64,000 nt of DNA from the NCBI RefSeq assembly GCF_001277295.1, contig NZ_CP011456.1, positions 2,480,001 through 2,544,000 on the forward strand. Direction: 5' to 3'. The stretch's first letter is position 1, and each line of letters starts with the position of its first letter. The notes under the pieces are model-generated. The model saw only the letters and a list, made by a program, of their open reading frames with translations. It had not been told where the DNA came from and did not search any database. This stretch comes from Anabaena sp. WA102 (GTDB taxonomy: Bacteria > Cyanobacteriota > Cyanobacteriia > Cyanobacteriales > Nostocaceae). The position numbers were made by a program, and so were the translations under genes. Of this stretch, positions 1 through 7,640 are shown piece by piece.

Positions 1-225
1 TGGTTAATCACTGGTTTCACATTGGGTCTAATTATTGGTATTGCTAGTTTGTTAGGTGACTTAACAGAATCTTTGCTCAAACGTGATGCTGGTGTCAAGG
101 ATTCAGGACAATTGATCCCTGGTCATGGAGGGATTTTAGATCGCACCGATAGCTATATTTTTACTGCTCCTTTAGTGTATTATTTCGTTACCTTACTTTT
201 ACCTTTATTAGAAAAAACGCTGTAA
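1..225 (+). CDS. cdsA: Phosphatidate cytidylyltransferase, C-terminal end (partial)
   Basis: Only the last 74 residues are in the window; the frame is open from base 1 and the 5' part lies outside. It makes CDP-diacylglycerol from phosphatidate and CTP in the inner membrane, the entry step for phosphatidylglycerol. The family signature is visible: SLLKRDAGVKDSG followed by PGHGGILDRTDS, matching the K-R-x4-K-D ... H-G-G-x-x-D-R-x-D pattern that binds metal and substrate. Hydrophobic stretches on both sides (IIGIASLLG and YYFVTLLLPLL) fit the terminal membrane helices. The TTG at 22 is an internal leucine codon, not the start. Confidence 0.93.
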   Translation, partial: WLITGFTLGLIIGIASLLGDLTESLLKRDAGVKDSGQLIPGHGGILDRTDSYIFTAPLVYYFVTLLLPLLEKTL

Positions 226-328
226 CAGGAACTAAGATAAGATTTAATCTCTACTTGCCCACATCACTCACAATAGCCATATAATTTAAAGTAAATTCAG
301 GGAATATTGAATTTTGATTTTTTAATGA

Positions 329-1042
329 TTATGGGTTAATGTTAATACGTCCATAACAACTAAGTTGTTCCGGTATCAGAGAAATTTTTTCGATATCAAC
401 ATCTGTTCCCAGATTTATAATATAAGGAGAATTCTTTTCTAACAGCACCTCTTGATCGGTCTTGATCCGAACTTGTGTTAATTGTAGTTCTTGACCATTG
501 AGCAGTTCTAAGCCTAAATAAATATTGAAAAATGCCCCTTCTATCTCAGAGACTGGGATACCATTCAGGATCAATACCTGATTGTCAAGGGTGATTCTTC
601 GCCAAGTAATGTCCTTGAAATTTAGGCTATATTCTGCTAGTAGTGGAATCAGTACATCATTTATAGCTGTTAATAATAATGGAGATGACAGAGAATTATT
701 AAGATCCTGTTCAGCGATTATCAGCTTACCAACTACAGGTACTATTGCTGATAATTGCAAAGGTTGTCCTTTCAAAATTGAAGCCACATTCAGTTGGATC
801 TGTTCTGCCTGAAGTTCAATTTGTGTAGCATGAAGACCTTGATACACAGCATTACTAGCAGAAATTGATACTCCAGGAATGCAACCAGACAGCAATTGGC
901 GATCGCTTGCTGTAATCTGTACCTCTAAATGAGATACTTGATTTAATTGGCTTCTTAACCAAAGCTTAATCGCTGATGTTAAAACTTTTGTAATGATCCT
1001 GACTTTGCTGTTATTTGTATTTGGGGAACTTGGTTCTGTCAT
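329..1042 (-). CDS. DUF2993 / LmeA-like phospholipid-binding protein
   Basis: A 237-residue protein of the DUF2993 family, which is widespread in cyanobacteria and includes the mycobacterial lipid-binding protein LmeA. The body is a run of alternating beta-type segments (HLEVQITASDRQLLSGCIPG, GVSISASNAVYQGLHATQI, IQLNVASILKGQPLQL), as expected for a lipid-binding tubular fold. The QLLSG...PGV segment near residue 50 is typical of cyanobacterial members. There is no clear signal peptide. The gene is convergent with cdsA upstream and divergent from the pseudouridine synthase. Its role here is unknown; the family assignment is fairly firm. Confidence 0.75.
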   Translation of the reverse strand: MTEPSSPNTNNSKVRIITKVLTSAIKLWLRSQLNQVSHLEVQITASDRQLLSGCIPGVSISASNAVYQGLHATQIELQAEQIQLNVASILKGQPLQLSAIVPVVGKLIIAEQDLNNSLSSPLLLTAINDVLIPLLAEYSLNFKDITWRRITLDNQVLILNGIPVSEIEGAFFNIYLGLELLNGQELQLTQVRIKTDQEVLLEKNSPYIINLGTDVDIEKISLIPEQLSCYGRININP

Positions 1043-1184
1043 TTTTCGACGGTTATATCAATGTAAATATGCTCAAAACTTGAGTATCTTAAACAAACCT
1101 TAACTTTAACATGGAAGTTTGTTAACAACAAAATGCAAACATTAGCAGTATAAAAATATTCAGCGAGAAAATCACAGTTTAAAC

Positions 1185-1958
1185 ATGGAGGCACGGCTAC
1201 AAAAAATTCTAGCTCAATGGGGTATAGCCTCACGACGTGAAGCTGAAGAAATGATTAGGCAATCACGAGTATGTGTGAATGGGGTATTAGCACATTTAGG
1301 ACAAAAAGTCGATCCTCACCAAGATAAAATCTCTATAGATGGTCAACCTGTACTGGGAGAACAGCGTCCATCCAAAATGTATTTATTACTGCATAAACCA
1401 GCAGGATTTGTCTCCACTTGCCATGATCCCCAAGGAAGACCAACGGTTTTGGATCTCCTTCCGTCAGCATTAAGAACCGGATGGGGTATTCACCCGGTTG
1501 GCCGTTTAGATGTAGACTCGACAGGAGCATTGATTTTAACCAATGATGGAGAATTGACCTATGGACTTACCCATCCTAGTCATAGTATTCCCAAGACCTA
1601 CCGCGTTGTAGTTCAAGGACACCCTCCAGCAAAAGTTCTCGAAAATTGGAGTCAGGGTATAGTTCTGGAAGGAAGAATCACAAGACCTGCTCAAGTGCGT
1701 TTGATTGAAAATTATATTGATCAAAGCTGTTTAGAGATAGTTTTACAGGAAGGAAGAAACCGTCAAATTCGTCGTATAGCCGAACAGTTGGGATATCCAG
1801 TCATTAAGCTACATCGCACGGCTATTGGTTCAATTCAATTAAAAACATCAACAACAGCATCCTTGCCATCTGGTAAATACCGTCATCTTAGTCAGGATGA
1901 AATTAGTTTTTTAAATAAGCAGATAATTCGCACACCTATTAAGACAAAGCCGAGTTAA
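1185..1958 (+). CDS. Pseudouridine synthase, RsuA/RluB family
   Basis: A 257-residue rRNA pseudouridine synthase. An S4 RNA-binding domain lies at residues 3-50 (RLQKILAQWGIASRREAEEM) and the catalytic RsuA/RluB/E/F domain follows. The catalytic aspartate is D109 in the motif GRLDVDSTGALILTNDG, and a second family motif, LQEGRNRQIRRIAEQLGYPV, lies near residue 190. It should isomerise a uridine in 16S or 23S rRNA; which site cannot be told from sequence. The ATG at 1185 precedes the S4 domain directly. It is followed after 16 bases by the RodZ-like gene in the same direction, so the two are probably co-transcribed. Confidence 0.9.
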   Translation: MEARLQKILAQWGIASRREAEEMIRQSRVCVNGVLAHLGQKVDPHQDKISIDGQPVLGEQRPSKMYLLLHKPAGFVSTCHDPQGRPTVLDLLPSALRTGWGIHPVGRLDVDSTGALILTNDGELTYGLTHPSHSIPKTYRVVVQGHPPAKVLENWSQGIVLEGRITRPAQVRLIENYIDQSCLEIVLQEGRNRQIRRIAEQLGYPVIKLHRTAIGSIQLKTSTTASLPSGKYRHLSQDEISFLNKQIIRTPIKTKPS

Positions 1959-1974
1959 GGAGTAAAAGAAAAAC

Positions 1975-2751
1975 ATGAAATGGTTCAGAAAGAAGGGTAA
2001 ACAGTCAATCAAACCTTCTATCAAGGAACATCAAGCCGAAAAGTTAGGGCAACTTGGCTCTCAACTAGGTTCGCTACGGCAGGAACAGGGTTTAACTCTA
2101 GATGAGTTAGTCGTATTCACCAGAATTCCTCGAAGACTTTTACAAGCCATTGAAGAAGGTAATTTAAGCGACTTACCAGAACCCATCTATGTTCAAGGCT
2201 TAATTAGACAGTTTGCAGACGCTTTAGGAATTCGGGGTGGGGAATTTGCTAGTCATTTCCCCATTGGTTCTCAATCAGTAAGTGTTCAATCCAATTGGAA
2301 AGTACAAGCTGTTCCTCAATTACGTCCTATTCATCTTTACCTGCTTTATATTGGGCTGATTTTCTGCTCTGTTAACGGTTTATCCCAGTTGTTGAATAAT
2401 TCCACTTTGCAAGCAAACAATCGCCAAATTCAACCAAAAACTGTAACCCAATTGGCAGGGGAAGAAGCTGCTAATAATACATTTATCAACAAGCAAGGGG
2501 ATCAATCCGTACAAATTGGTGTCACATTAAAAGCTTCATCTTGGATTAGCGTGGTTACAGATGGTAAAACAGCCTTTGAGGGAGTTTTACCACAAGGTTC
2601 TAGCCGCACCTGGAACGCCACCGAGCAACTGACAGTAAAAACTGATAATGCTGGTGGTGTGTTAATGAGTGTGAATCAGCAGGAAGCAAAGGAAATGGGA
2701 GAAATCGGCAAAGCTCAAGAAATCAACATTGCTGCTAAACCAAACTTATAG
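1975..2751 (+). CDS. RodZ-like protein: N-terminal HTH, one TM segment, C-terminal DUF4115
   Basis: A 258-residue protein with the RodZ layout. Residues 25-90 form a Cro/CI-type HTH (LGSLRQEQGLTLDELVVFT, then IPRRLLQAIEEG and PIYVQGLIRQFADALGI); a hydrophobic segment near 118-138 (LYLLYIGLIFCSVNGL) is the membrane span; and the last 80 residues resemble the periplasmic DUF4115 beta domain (GVTLKASSWISVVTDGK). RodZ links MreB filaments to the elongation machinery and sets cell shape. The HTH-to-membrane linker is short. It follows the pseudouridine synthase by 16 bases, an arrangement I believe is common in cyanobacteria. Confidence 0.8.
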   Translation: MKWFRKKGKQSIKPSIKEHQAEKLGQLGSQLGSLRQEQGLTLDELVVFTRIPRRLLQAIEEGNLSDLPEPIYVQGLIRQFADALGIRGGEFASHFPIGSQSVSVQSNWKVQAVPQLRPIHLYLLYIGLIFCSVNGLSQLLNNSTLQANNRQIQPKTVTQLAGEEAANNTFINKQGDQSVQIGVTLKASSWISVVTDGKTAFEGVLPQGSSRTWNATEQLTVKTDNAGGVLMSVNQQEAKEMGEIGKAQEINIAAKPNL

Positions 2752-2800
2752 TGGTCAGTGGTCAGTAGTCAGTAGTCAGTGGGAAAATTCTTTCTCCCCC

Positions 2801-2871
2801 CCCTACTTCCCCTACTCCCCCTACTCCCCCTACTCCCCCTACTCCCCCTACTCCCCCTACTCCCCCTACTC
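2801..2871. repeat. C-rich nonanucleotide minisatellite, (CTCCCCCTA)n
   Basis: About seven tandem copies of the nonamer CTCCCCCTA lie between rodZ and malQ. Both genes read towards it. The minus strand is G-rich, so the 3' end of the malQ transcript would carry G-runs. The same type of array recurs three more times in this window (near 51.6, 56.2 and 58.8 kb). A short reading frame through it is a shadow. Confidence 0.9.
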
Positions 2872-2875
2872 CCTG

Positions 2876-4393
2876 TCACCTGTCACCTGCTTCCCTATAA
2901 GCGCGTCCGCAACGGAAAGTGAGAGTTTTTAGGCGATCGCTTAAATCTGGCGTTAATACCCCCGATTGGTAACGCCACTCCCAATTTCCCACCGCCGTAC
3001 TGGGAAAATTCATCCGGGCTTGAGTCCCCAAACCTAATACATCCTGCAAAGGTATAATTGCTTGATTGGCAATAGAACTCAAAGCTAACCTAATTAAATC
3101 CCAGTTTATACCATCTGGACTGATACAACCCAAATACAACAATAGATTTTGCTTTTCGTAATCATTTGCAGCATTAAACCAGCCTACAGTCGTATCATTA
3201 TCATGAGTACCAGTATAAACTACAGCATTTCGTGTGTAGTTAAAGGGTAAAAAAGGATTACCGGGATCAGAACCAAAGGCAAACTGCAATACTTTCATCC
3301 CTGGAAACTCAAACTGATCTCGCAGTGCTTCCACTTCTGGCGTAATAATTCCCAAATCCTCCGCCAAAACAGGTAACTTACCCAAATGCTTTCTAATTGC
3401 CTCAAATAAAGCCACTCCAGGTGCTTCAATCCATTCGCCATTCATGGCAGTCGTTTCTCCCTGGGGAACAGCCCAATAAGCCTCAAAACCCCGGAAATGA
3501 TCAATGCGAATTATATCCACATAATCCAGCATCGCCTCAAAGCGTAATATCCACCATTTGAAATCTTGTTTTTGCAATTCTTCCCAGTTATAAACCGGAT
3601 TTCCCCATAATTGACCAGTAGCGCTAAAGTAGTCGGGTGGAACTCCCGCCATTAAAGCCACTTCTCCCGTTTCTGCATCTAAAGCAAAAATCTCAGGATT
3701 AGCCCACACATCAGCACTATCATGGGCTACATAAATAGGGATATCACCAATAATCTCTATCCCATTGTCATTAGCATAGTTTTTCAGTTCTGACCACTGC
3801 CGGAAAAACTCATATTGAACAAACTTGTAATAAAAAATCTCCTCTGCTAATTCTTTTTCCATCTGAGCTAAAGCTGCTGGTTCACGCTTTGCCAATTCCG
3901 GTTCCCAATTGTACCAGCTTGCACCATTTTGGATATCTTTAAGAGCCATAAATAGCGCATAATTATTTAACCAATAGCCTTTATCAGCACAAAACTTAGC
4001 AAAAGCCTGTTTTTGAGTTGAATTTGCTTTAATTTTAAAATCCTCACAAGCTTTAATGAGCAGATTGACCTTGACAGGGATCACCTCATTAAAATCTACC
4101 TTATCTACGGTAAAATCTGGTAAATCAGCCAAATCTTCGGCAATTAACAAACCCTCCTCTAACAACTTCTCTGGACTAATCAAAAAGTAATTTCCAGCCA
4201 TTGCGGAGTAGCACATATAAGGAGAATTACCGTAACCAGTCGGTCCTAGCGGTAAAACTTGCCAATATTGCTGCTGACTATTTTTGAGAAAATCAATAAA
4301 CCGATAAGCTTCCAAACCCAAATCCCCAATACCAAACCGACTGGGGAAAGAAGTAGGATGTAGTAAAATACCACTTGATCTAGGAAAAGGCAT
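2876..4393 (-). CDS. malQ: 4-alpha-glucanotransferase (GH77, amylomaltase/D-enzyme type)
   Basis: A 505-residue cytoplasmic enzyme that transfers alpha-1,4-glucan segments between maltodextrins during glycogen turnover. Length matches the family. GH77 hallmarks: the start MPFPRSSGILLHPTSFPS, the GPTGYGNSPY motif near residue 52, the nucleophile region IIRIDHFRGFEAYW, the acid/base region VLAEDLGIITPEV and the GTHDNDTTVGWF motif. The C-terminal residues and stop codon lie in a short CACCTGT direct repeat beside the nonamer array, so the final few residues (REAGDR) may be repeat-derived. A GH15-like protein and an amylo-glucosidase for the same pathway lie further right. Confidence 0.95.
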   Translation of the reverse strand: MPFPRSSGILLHPTSFPSRFGIGDLGLEAYRFIDFLKNSQQQYWQVLPLGPTGYGNSPYMCYSAMAGNYFLISPEKLLEEGLLIAEDLADLPDFTVDKVDFNEVIPVKVNLLIKACEDFKIKANSTQKQAFAKFCADKGYWLNNYALFMALKDIQNGASWYNWEPELAKREPAALAQMEKELAEEIFYYKFVQYEFFRQWSELKNYANDNGIEIIGDIPIYVAHDSADVWANPEIFALDAETGEVALMAGVPPDYFSATGQLWGNPVYNWEELQKQDFKWWILRFEAMLDYVDIIRIDHFRGFEAYWAVPQGETTAMNGEWIEAPGVALFEAIRKHLGKLPVLAEDLGIITPEVEALRDQFEFPGMKVLQFAFGSDPGNPFLPFNYTRNAVVYTGTHDNDTTVGWFNAANDYEKQNLLLYLGCISPDGINWDLIRLALSSIANQAIIPLQDVLGLGTQARMNFPSTAVGNWEWRYQSGVLTPDLSDRLKTLTFRCGRAYREAGDR

Positions 4394-4518
4394 ATTTAAC
4401 CTGAAATATAGGAAAACGTAATTTTTTATAAATCACGCATCGAATTTATCATGCCATAGCCAGCGTTGACTGTTCTGATTCATGAAGAAATAGAAACAAG
4501 AGTAAATAATTAATACAT

Positions 4519-4542
4519 AATCCAAAATCCAAAATCTAAAAT
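4519..4542. repeat. Heptanucleotide repeat (AATCCAAA-type STRR) at the Nudix start
   Basis: Three imperfect AATCCAA/AATCTAA units end four bases before the ATG of the Nudix gene, occupying the place where a Shine-Dalgarno site would be. This short tandem repeat class is common in filamentous cyanobacteria. A second copy lies inside nifJ at 8304-8340. Confidence 0.8.
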
Positions 4543-4545
4543 TTT

Positions 4546-4977
4546 ATGACTTACAGAAATCCTGCACCCACCGTTGATATCATTATTGAATTAATTGATA
4601 GACCTCATCGCCCCATTATCCTGATTGAAAGACATAATGAACCATTAGGTTGGGCGTTACCCGGTGGTTTTGTTGATTATGGTGAATCGCTGGAAAAGGC
4701 GGCAATTAGGGAAGCAGAGGAAGAAATAGGTTTAAAAGTAGAATTAGTCGAACAGTTATTAGTGTATTCTGATCCTAAGCGCGATCGCCGTCAGCATACG
4801 ATTAGTATTGTGTTTTTAGCAACTGCTACGGGTGAACCTTTGGCGGGTGATGATGCTAAGAGTTTGGGTATTTTCTCGCCTTGGTGTGTTCCTGGTAATT
4901 TGTGTTTTGATCATGACCGGATTTTGCGGGATTATTGGCAATATAGAAATTATGGGATTCGTCCGAGGTTGGGGTAA
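4546..4977 (+). CDS. Nudix hydrolase
   Basis: A 143-residue Nudix-fold protein. The Nudix box G-x5-E-x7-R-E-U-x-E-E-x-G-U is complete at about residues 42-64: GGFVDYGESLEKAAI then REAEEEIGL. The residues before it (DRPHRPIILIERHNEPLGWALPGG) fit the ADP-ribose pyrophosphatase/8-oxo-dGTPase group. The substrate cannot be fixed from sequence. The start at 4546 is the only reasonable one; no Shine-Dalgarno is visible because a heptanucleotide repeat fills that position. The gene is transcribed away from malQ. Confidence 0.88.
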   Translation: MTYRNPAPTVDIIIELIDRPHRPIILIERHNEPLGWALPGGFVDYGESLEKAAIREAEEEIGLKVELVEQLLVYSDPKRDRRQHTISIVFLATATGEPLAGDDAKSLGIFSPWCVPGNLCFDHDRILRDYWQYRNYGIRPRLG

Positions 4978-5037
4978 GAGAAATAAACCACGAAGAAGCG
5001 AAGGACACGAAGGAAGAGAAGAAGAAAGAAGAAAAAT

Positions 5038-5064
5038 GTAGGGGTTTAGCAATGCTAAACCCAA
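5038..5064. repeat. Palindromic repeat GGGTTTAGCA/TGCTAAACCC
   Basis: An inverted repeat (GGGGTTTAGCAATGCTAAACCC) lies in the gap between the Nudix gene and the pentapeptide-RidA gene. A second copy at 14096-14123 bounds a truncated LuxR-type gene. As RNA it could form a hairpin, but no T-run follows, so it looks like a dispersed repeat rather than a terminator. Confidence 0.75.
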
Positions 5065-5132
5065 GGCGTTTAACTCTGTAGTCATGTTGCTTCTTTGTTT
5101 TATACTGTTTTCATGGTATTCAATGGTGCATT

Positions 5133-6152
5133 ATGGACGCTGAAGAACTTTTAGAGAAATACGCTGCTGGGGAACGGAATTTTCGTTCGGAAAATCTGAA
5201 AACGGTAGACCTTGAAGGTGCGGATTTGAGTGAAATCGACTTCACAGGTGCAGATTTGTCGCGGGCAGATTTGAATGATGCTAACCTGAGTAAAGCGGAT
5301 CTTGACCGTACAAATCTCACGAGGGCATCTTTAGAAAATGCTAACTTGAGTGAGTTAGTATGCGCTTCTAATTTGAATTTGAGTTGGGCTAACTTGAGTG
5401 GTGCTAATTTGAGTAAAGCAAAGCTAGAAAGTGCAAATTTCAGTAATGCTCACTTGGATAATGCCAACTTGATAAAAGCAAACCTCAATAGTGCAAATCT
5501 CCAAAAAGCTTGTTTACAAGGGGCAAATTTAGAAAGAGCAGATTTACAAAATGCAGATTTAATGAGAGCAAATCTAGATAGTGCAAATCTGAAAAAAGCA
5601 GATTTAACCGGCGCGAATATTTACGGTGCAACCTTTAAAAATGCAGACCTCACAGGTGCGATAATGCCAGATGGAGAAGTTTACCAAACATCTACAGATT
5701 TAGAATTCGGTAAACCAGAAACACCATTAACAAAAGAGCCAAAAGACATATATATTATGACTCGTAAAGTAATCCGTACCGATAAAGCACCTGCACCAGT
5801 TGGACCATACAATCAAGCAATTCTCGCTTCTGGGCAAATGTTGTTTGTAGCTGGACAAATTGCCATAGATCCCCGTTTAGGTGATGTTGACTACACCGAA
5901 GATGTAGTTAAGCAAACTGAACAGGTAATGAAAAATATTGAAGCTATCCTGACAGAAGCAGGAGCTACATTTGCAGATGTGGTAAAAACTGGTGTATTTT
6001 TAGCTGATATGAATGATTTTGCCGCTGTCAATGCGGTTTATGCAAAATATTTTTCCGAAGATACCGCCCCAGCGCGTGCTTGTGTGGAGGTTTCCCGTTT
6101 GCCTAAAAATGTGTTGGTAGAAATTGATTGTATTGCTGTTATTGGTGGTTAA
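5133..6152 (+). CDS. Pentapeptide-repeat protein fused in frame to RidA
   Basis: A 339-residue frame with two unrelated parts. Residues 20-185 are A(D/N)LxxA pentapeptide repeats (about 30 units), which fold as a right-handed quadrilateral helix. Residues about 209-339 are a complete RidA (YjgF/YER057c/UK114) domain, beginning MTRKVIRTDKAPAPVGPYNQ with the conserved GPYNQA, FVAGQI and ARACVEVSRLPK motifs; RidA hydrolyses reactive 2-aminoacrylate-type imines. The junction residues are KEPKDIYI. The RidA part starts at an internal ATG (5758) that matches the normal RidA N-terminus and has only a weak purine stretch upstream, so either a true fusion or two overlapping products are possible. Confidence 0.85.
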   Translation: MDAEELLEKYAAGERNFRSENLKTVDLEGADLSEIDFTGADLSRADLNDANLSKADLDRTNLTRASLENANLSELVCASNLNLSWANLSGANLSKAKLESANFSNAHLDNANLIKANLNSANLQKACLQGANLERADLQNADLMRANLDSANLKKADLTGANIYGATFKNADLTGAIMPDGEVYQTSTDLEFGKPETPLTKEPKDIYIMTRKVIRTDKAPAPVGPYNQAILASGQMLFVAGQIAIDPRLGDVDYTEDVVKQTEQVMKNIEAILTEAGATFADVVKTGVFLADMNDFAAVNAVYAKYFSEDTAPARACVEVSRLPKNVLVEIDCIAVIGG

Positions 6153-6211
6153 TTATACTCAAAACGGCTAGAAACTGGACTTTTTTATCATACAAAGAAC
6201 AAGCTTCAAAG

Positions 6212-6234
6212 CCTCTCCCCGTTGCGGGGAGAGG
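6212..6234. repeat. GC-rich hairpin repeat (CCTCTCCCC/GGGGAGAGG)
   Basis: The stem CCTCTCCCC-gttgc-GGGGAGAGG lies 60 bases after the RidA stop. The same stem occurs inside larger MITE-like elements at 19.7 and 25.5 kb. It could serve as a transcription stop but lacks a T-run. Confidence 0.6.
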
Positions 6235-6310
6235 TTTGGAGAGGGGTTTCATATTTGGTTAAACTATGAACCGTTTGCAGTATATCCTGTGGGCAATGCC
6301 CACTCTACTT

Positions 6311-7042
6311 TTATTTTTCTGGTTCGATACCTAATGCTTTTAATTGGGCAGCTAATTTGTCAGCACGTTGTTTTTGTTGTTCTATCTCTTGTTGTTTTTG
6401 TTCTACTAATTCTGAACTCCACAACAGCAAATTTCCCTGTTCGTCCCACCATCTTAACCATTTACTAGTGAGGTTTTCCCTTGTCCCTTCCCACACTCCC
6501 AAGTAAAGGTTCATTTCCTCTATCCAGTAACGTTGGTTTTCATGAGGATTTTGTAAGGTGTACAAACCTGTATTAGAGTTTAGCTGATAAAATTCTAAAC
6601 TACCGCTATCTGGTTCAAAAATGGCGTAATTAGGTACTTTTAAGATTTTTTCATAGAAAAACCATTTTCCAGGGGGATAAGTAGGTTTACTGGAATATTC
6701 TGTTCCGTCTGTATCAGAAATAAATTCCATCACTATTACGGGAATATCTCCCTGTACTTGGGGTGTATAACTACGAAAGACTTCTTGCTTCGTGACGCGA
6801 ATTTCGGGTATATAAGCCCAATCAGGAGCTTTAATGACAATTTTGCTATTGACGGTGGCACAGATACCGTAGTTAGTCGGTGTGAGGCAATTTGGGGGAA
6901 GTTTACCGGCTAGTTGGAGGCTTTCAGTCAGGGCAGCGGCTTGGGCTGGTTGGTAGATGTTGTCCACTGGATCATCTGGGAGAATGTAATCATCGGGTAG
7001 TTTTTCCCAAGTGATTTGGTATGCTTGGGTAGCAATAATCAT
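6311..7042 (-). CDS. Uma2 family endonuclease (DUF820) with C-terminal coiled coil
   Basis: A 243-residue protein of the Uma2/DUF820 group, a PD-(D/E)XK nuclease-fold family that is strongly expanded in cyanobacteria and whose biological role is unsettled. The PAPDWA-like core motif appears as KAPDWAYIPEIRV and is followed by the IPVIVMEFIS strand and a lysine in SSKPTYPPGKW, the likely active-site set. The last 30 residues (LVEQKQQEIEQQKQRADKLA) form a Gln/Lys-rich coiled coil, usual for these proteins. It is a single gene with no operon partner. Confidence 0.85.
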   Translation of the reverse strand: MIIATQAYQITWEKLPDDYILPDDPVDNIYQPAQAAALTESLQLAGKLPPNCLTPTNYGICATVNSKIVIKAPDWAYIPEIRVTKQEVFRSYTPQVQGDIPVIVMEFISDTDGTEYSSKPTYPPGKWFFYEKILKVPNYAIFEPDSGSLEFYQLNSNTGLYTLQNPHENQRYWIEEMNLYLGVWEGTRENLTSKWLRWWDEQGNLLLWSSELVEQKQQEIEQQKQRADKLAAQLKALGIEPEK

Positions 7043-7204
7043 GATGGGTTTTCCTGTATTCAGGTTGTAAATTCTAGTTTAACTAGTTAACCCTGTTATG
7101 TCACTCTCGGAAAACAATAATTGAATCCATTTTTTGTAACTCTTATTTCATCAAGGGTTGGCACTTTTTTTATGTATTAAAAAATAAAATTGCTGCATAA
7201 AATG

Positions 7205-7344
7205 TCAAAACCAAAGCTCCATAAACCTCCCAGGTATTGAATTTTCCCAATCTGACAGAAGAGGATTAACTTCATTTCTCTCGGACCGAAATGTTTTTTC
7301 TTTCACTTCCACAGAAGTAAATTGATAATCTTTGGCAAAATAAA
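7205..7344 (-). pseudogene. Possible protein-coding remnant, unrecognised
   Basis: On the minus strand an open stretch of about 45 codons reads VYFAKDYQFTSVEVKEKT and continues to a stop at 7205, with a composition that looks coding. There is no start codon and the frame breaks upstream. I do not recognise the family. It may be the end of a gene destroyed by the repeat insertions to its right. Confidence 0.3.
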
Positions 7345-7381
7345 CCCCTCTGGTAAACCTCTCCAGTATTAAATGTTATTC

Positions 7382-7519
7382 GGCGTTGCTGATTAAGGGT
7401 ATGAATTTTAGTCTCACGCAAAGGCGCAATCACGCTTCGTGATCTCGAAGAGTAGACGCACTGAGGTAAGATTTTTAAAGGTTCAATTTGGAAATTTCAT
7501 ACCTCGATTCAGCAACGCC
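7382..7519. mobile_element. MITE-like element with GGCGTTGCTGA ends
   Basis: A 138-bp non-coding unit with perfect 11-bp terminal inverted repeats (GGCGTTGCTGA at the left, TCAGCAACGCC at the right). No transposase is present. Only this copy was seen in the window. Confidence 0.65.
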
Positions 7520-7523
7520 TGTT

Positions 7524-7626
7524 ATTCCTTTTCCCTCTCCTAAGAGGAGAGGGTTAGGGAGAGGTAGGGAAGGGGGGTTAGGTTTCTGAAGATTATCGGT
7601 TTCATCTAATACTTTTCAAACACCCT
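7524..7626. mobile_element. Partial copy (right half) of the 165-bp AGAGGATGTTTGAAAAGT family
   Basis: The stretch GGTTTCATCTAATACTTTTC and the hairpin-rich part before it match the right half of complete copies at 19624-19787 and 25504-25668. The terminal repeat is degraded (CACCCTACTT instead of CAACCTCT). It abuts the 3' end of nifJ. Confidence 0.65.
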
Positions 7627-7640
7627 ACTTAGGAAGACCT

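Larger units (their letters stand above)
7043..7640. other. 598-base gap between uma2 and nifJ, filled with repeats and a gene remnant
   Basis: No intact gene. It contains a weak coding remnant (7205-7344, minus), a 138-bp element with 11-bp terminal inverted repeats (7382-7519), and the right half of the 165-bp MITE-like family (7524-7626). The two left-hand genes are on the minus strand, so the promoter of uma2 should lie just right of 7042. Confidence 0.7.

Noticed and set aside
1039..1233. Minus-strand 64-codon frame overlapping the pseudouridine synthase start
   Set aside because: It overlaps two confident genes and shows no domain.
2729..2932. Plus-strand frame rich in PYSPYSPYS
   Set aside because: It is the translation of the CTCCCCCTA array and overlaps the ends of rodZ and malQ; there is no homologue or start signal.
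4832..5085. Charged small frames after the Nudix gene
   Set aside because: They overlap the Nudix 3' end and low-complexity GAAGAA sequence; no support for coding.
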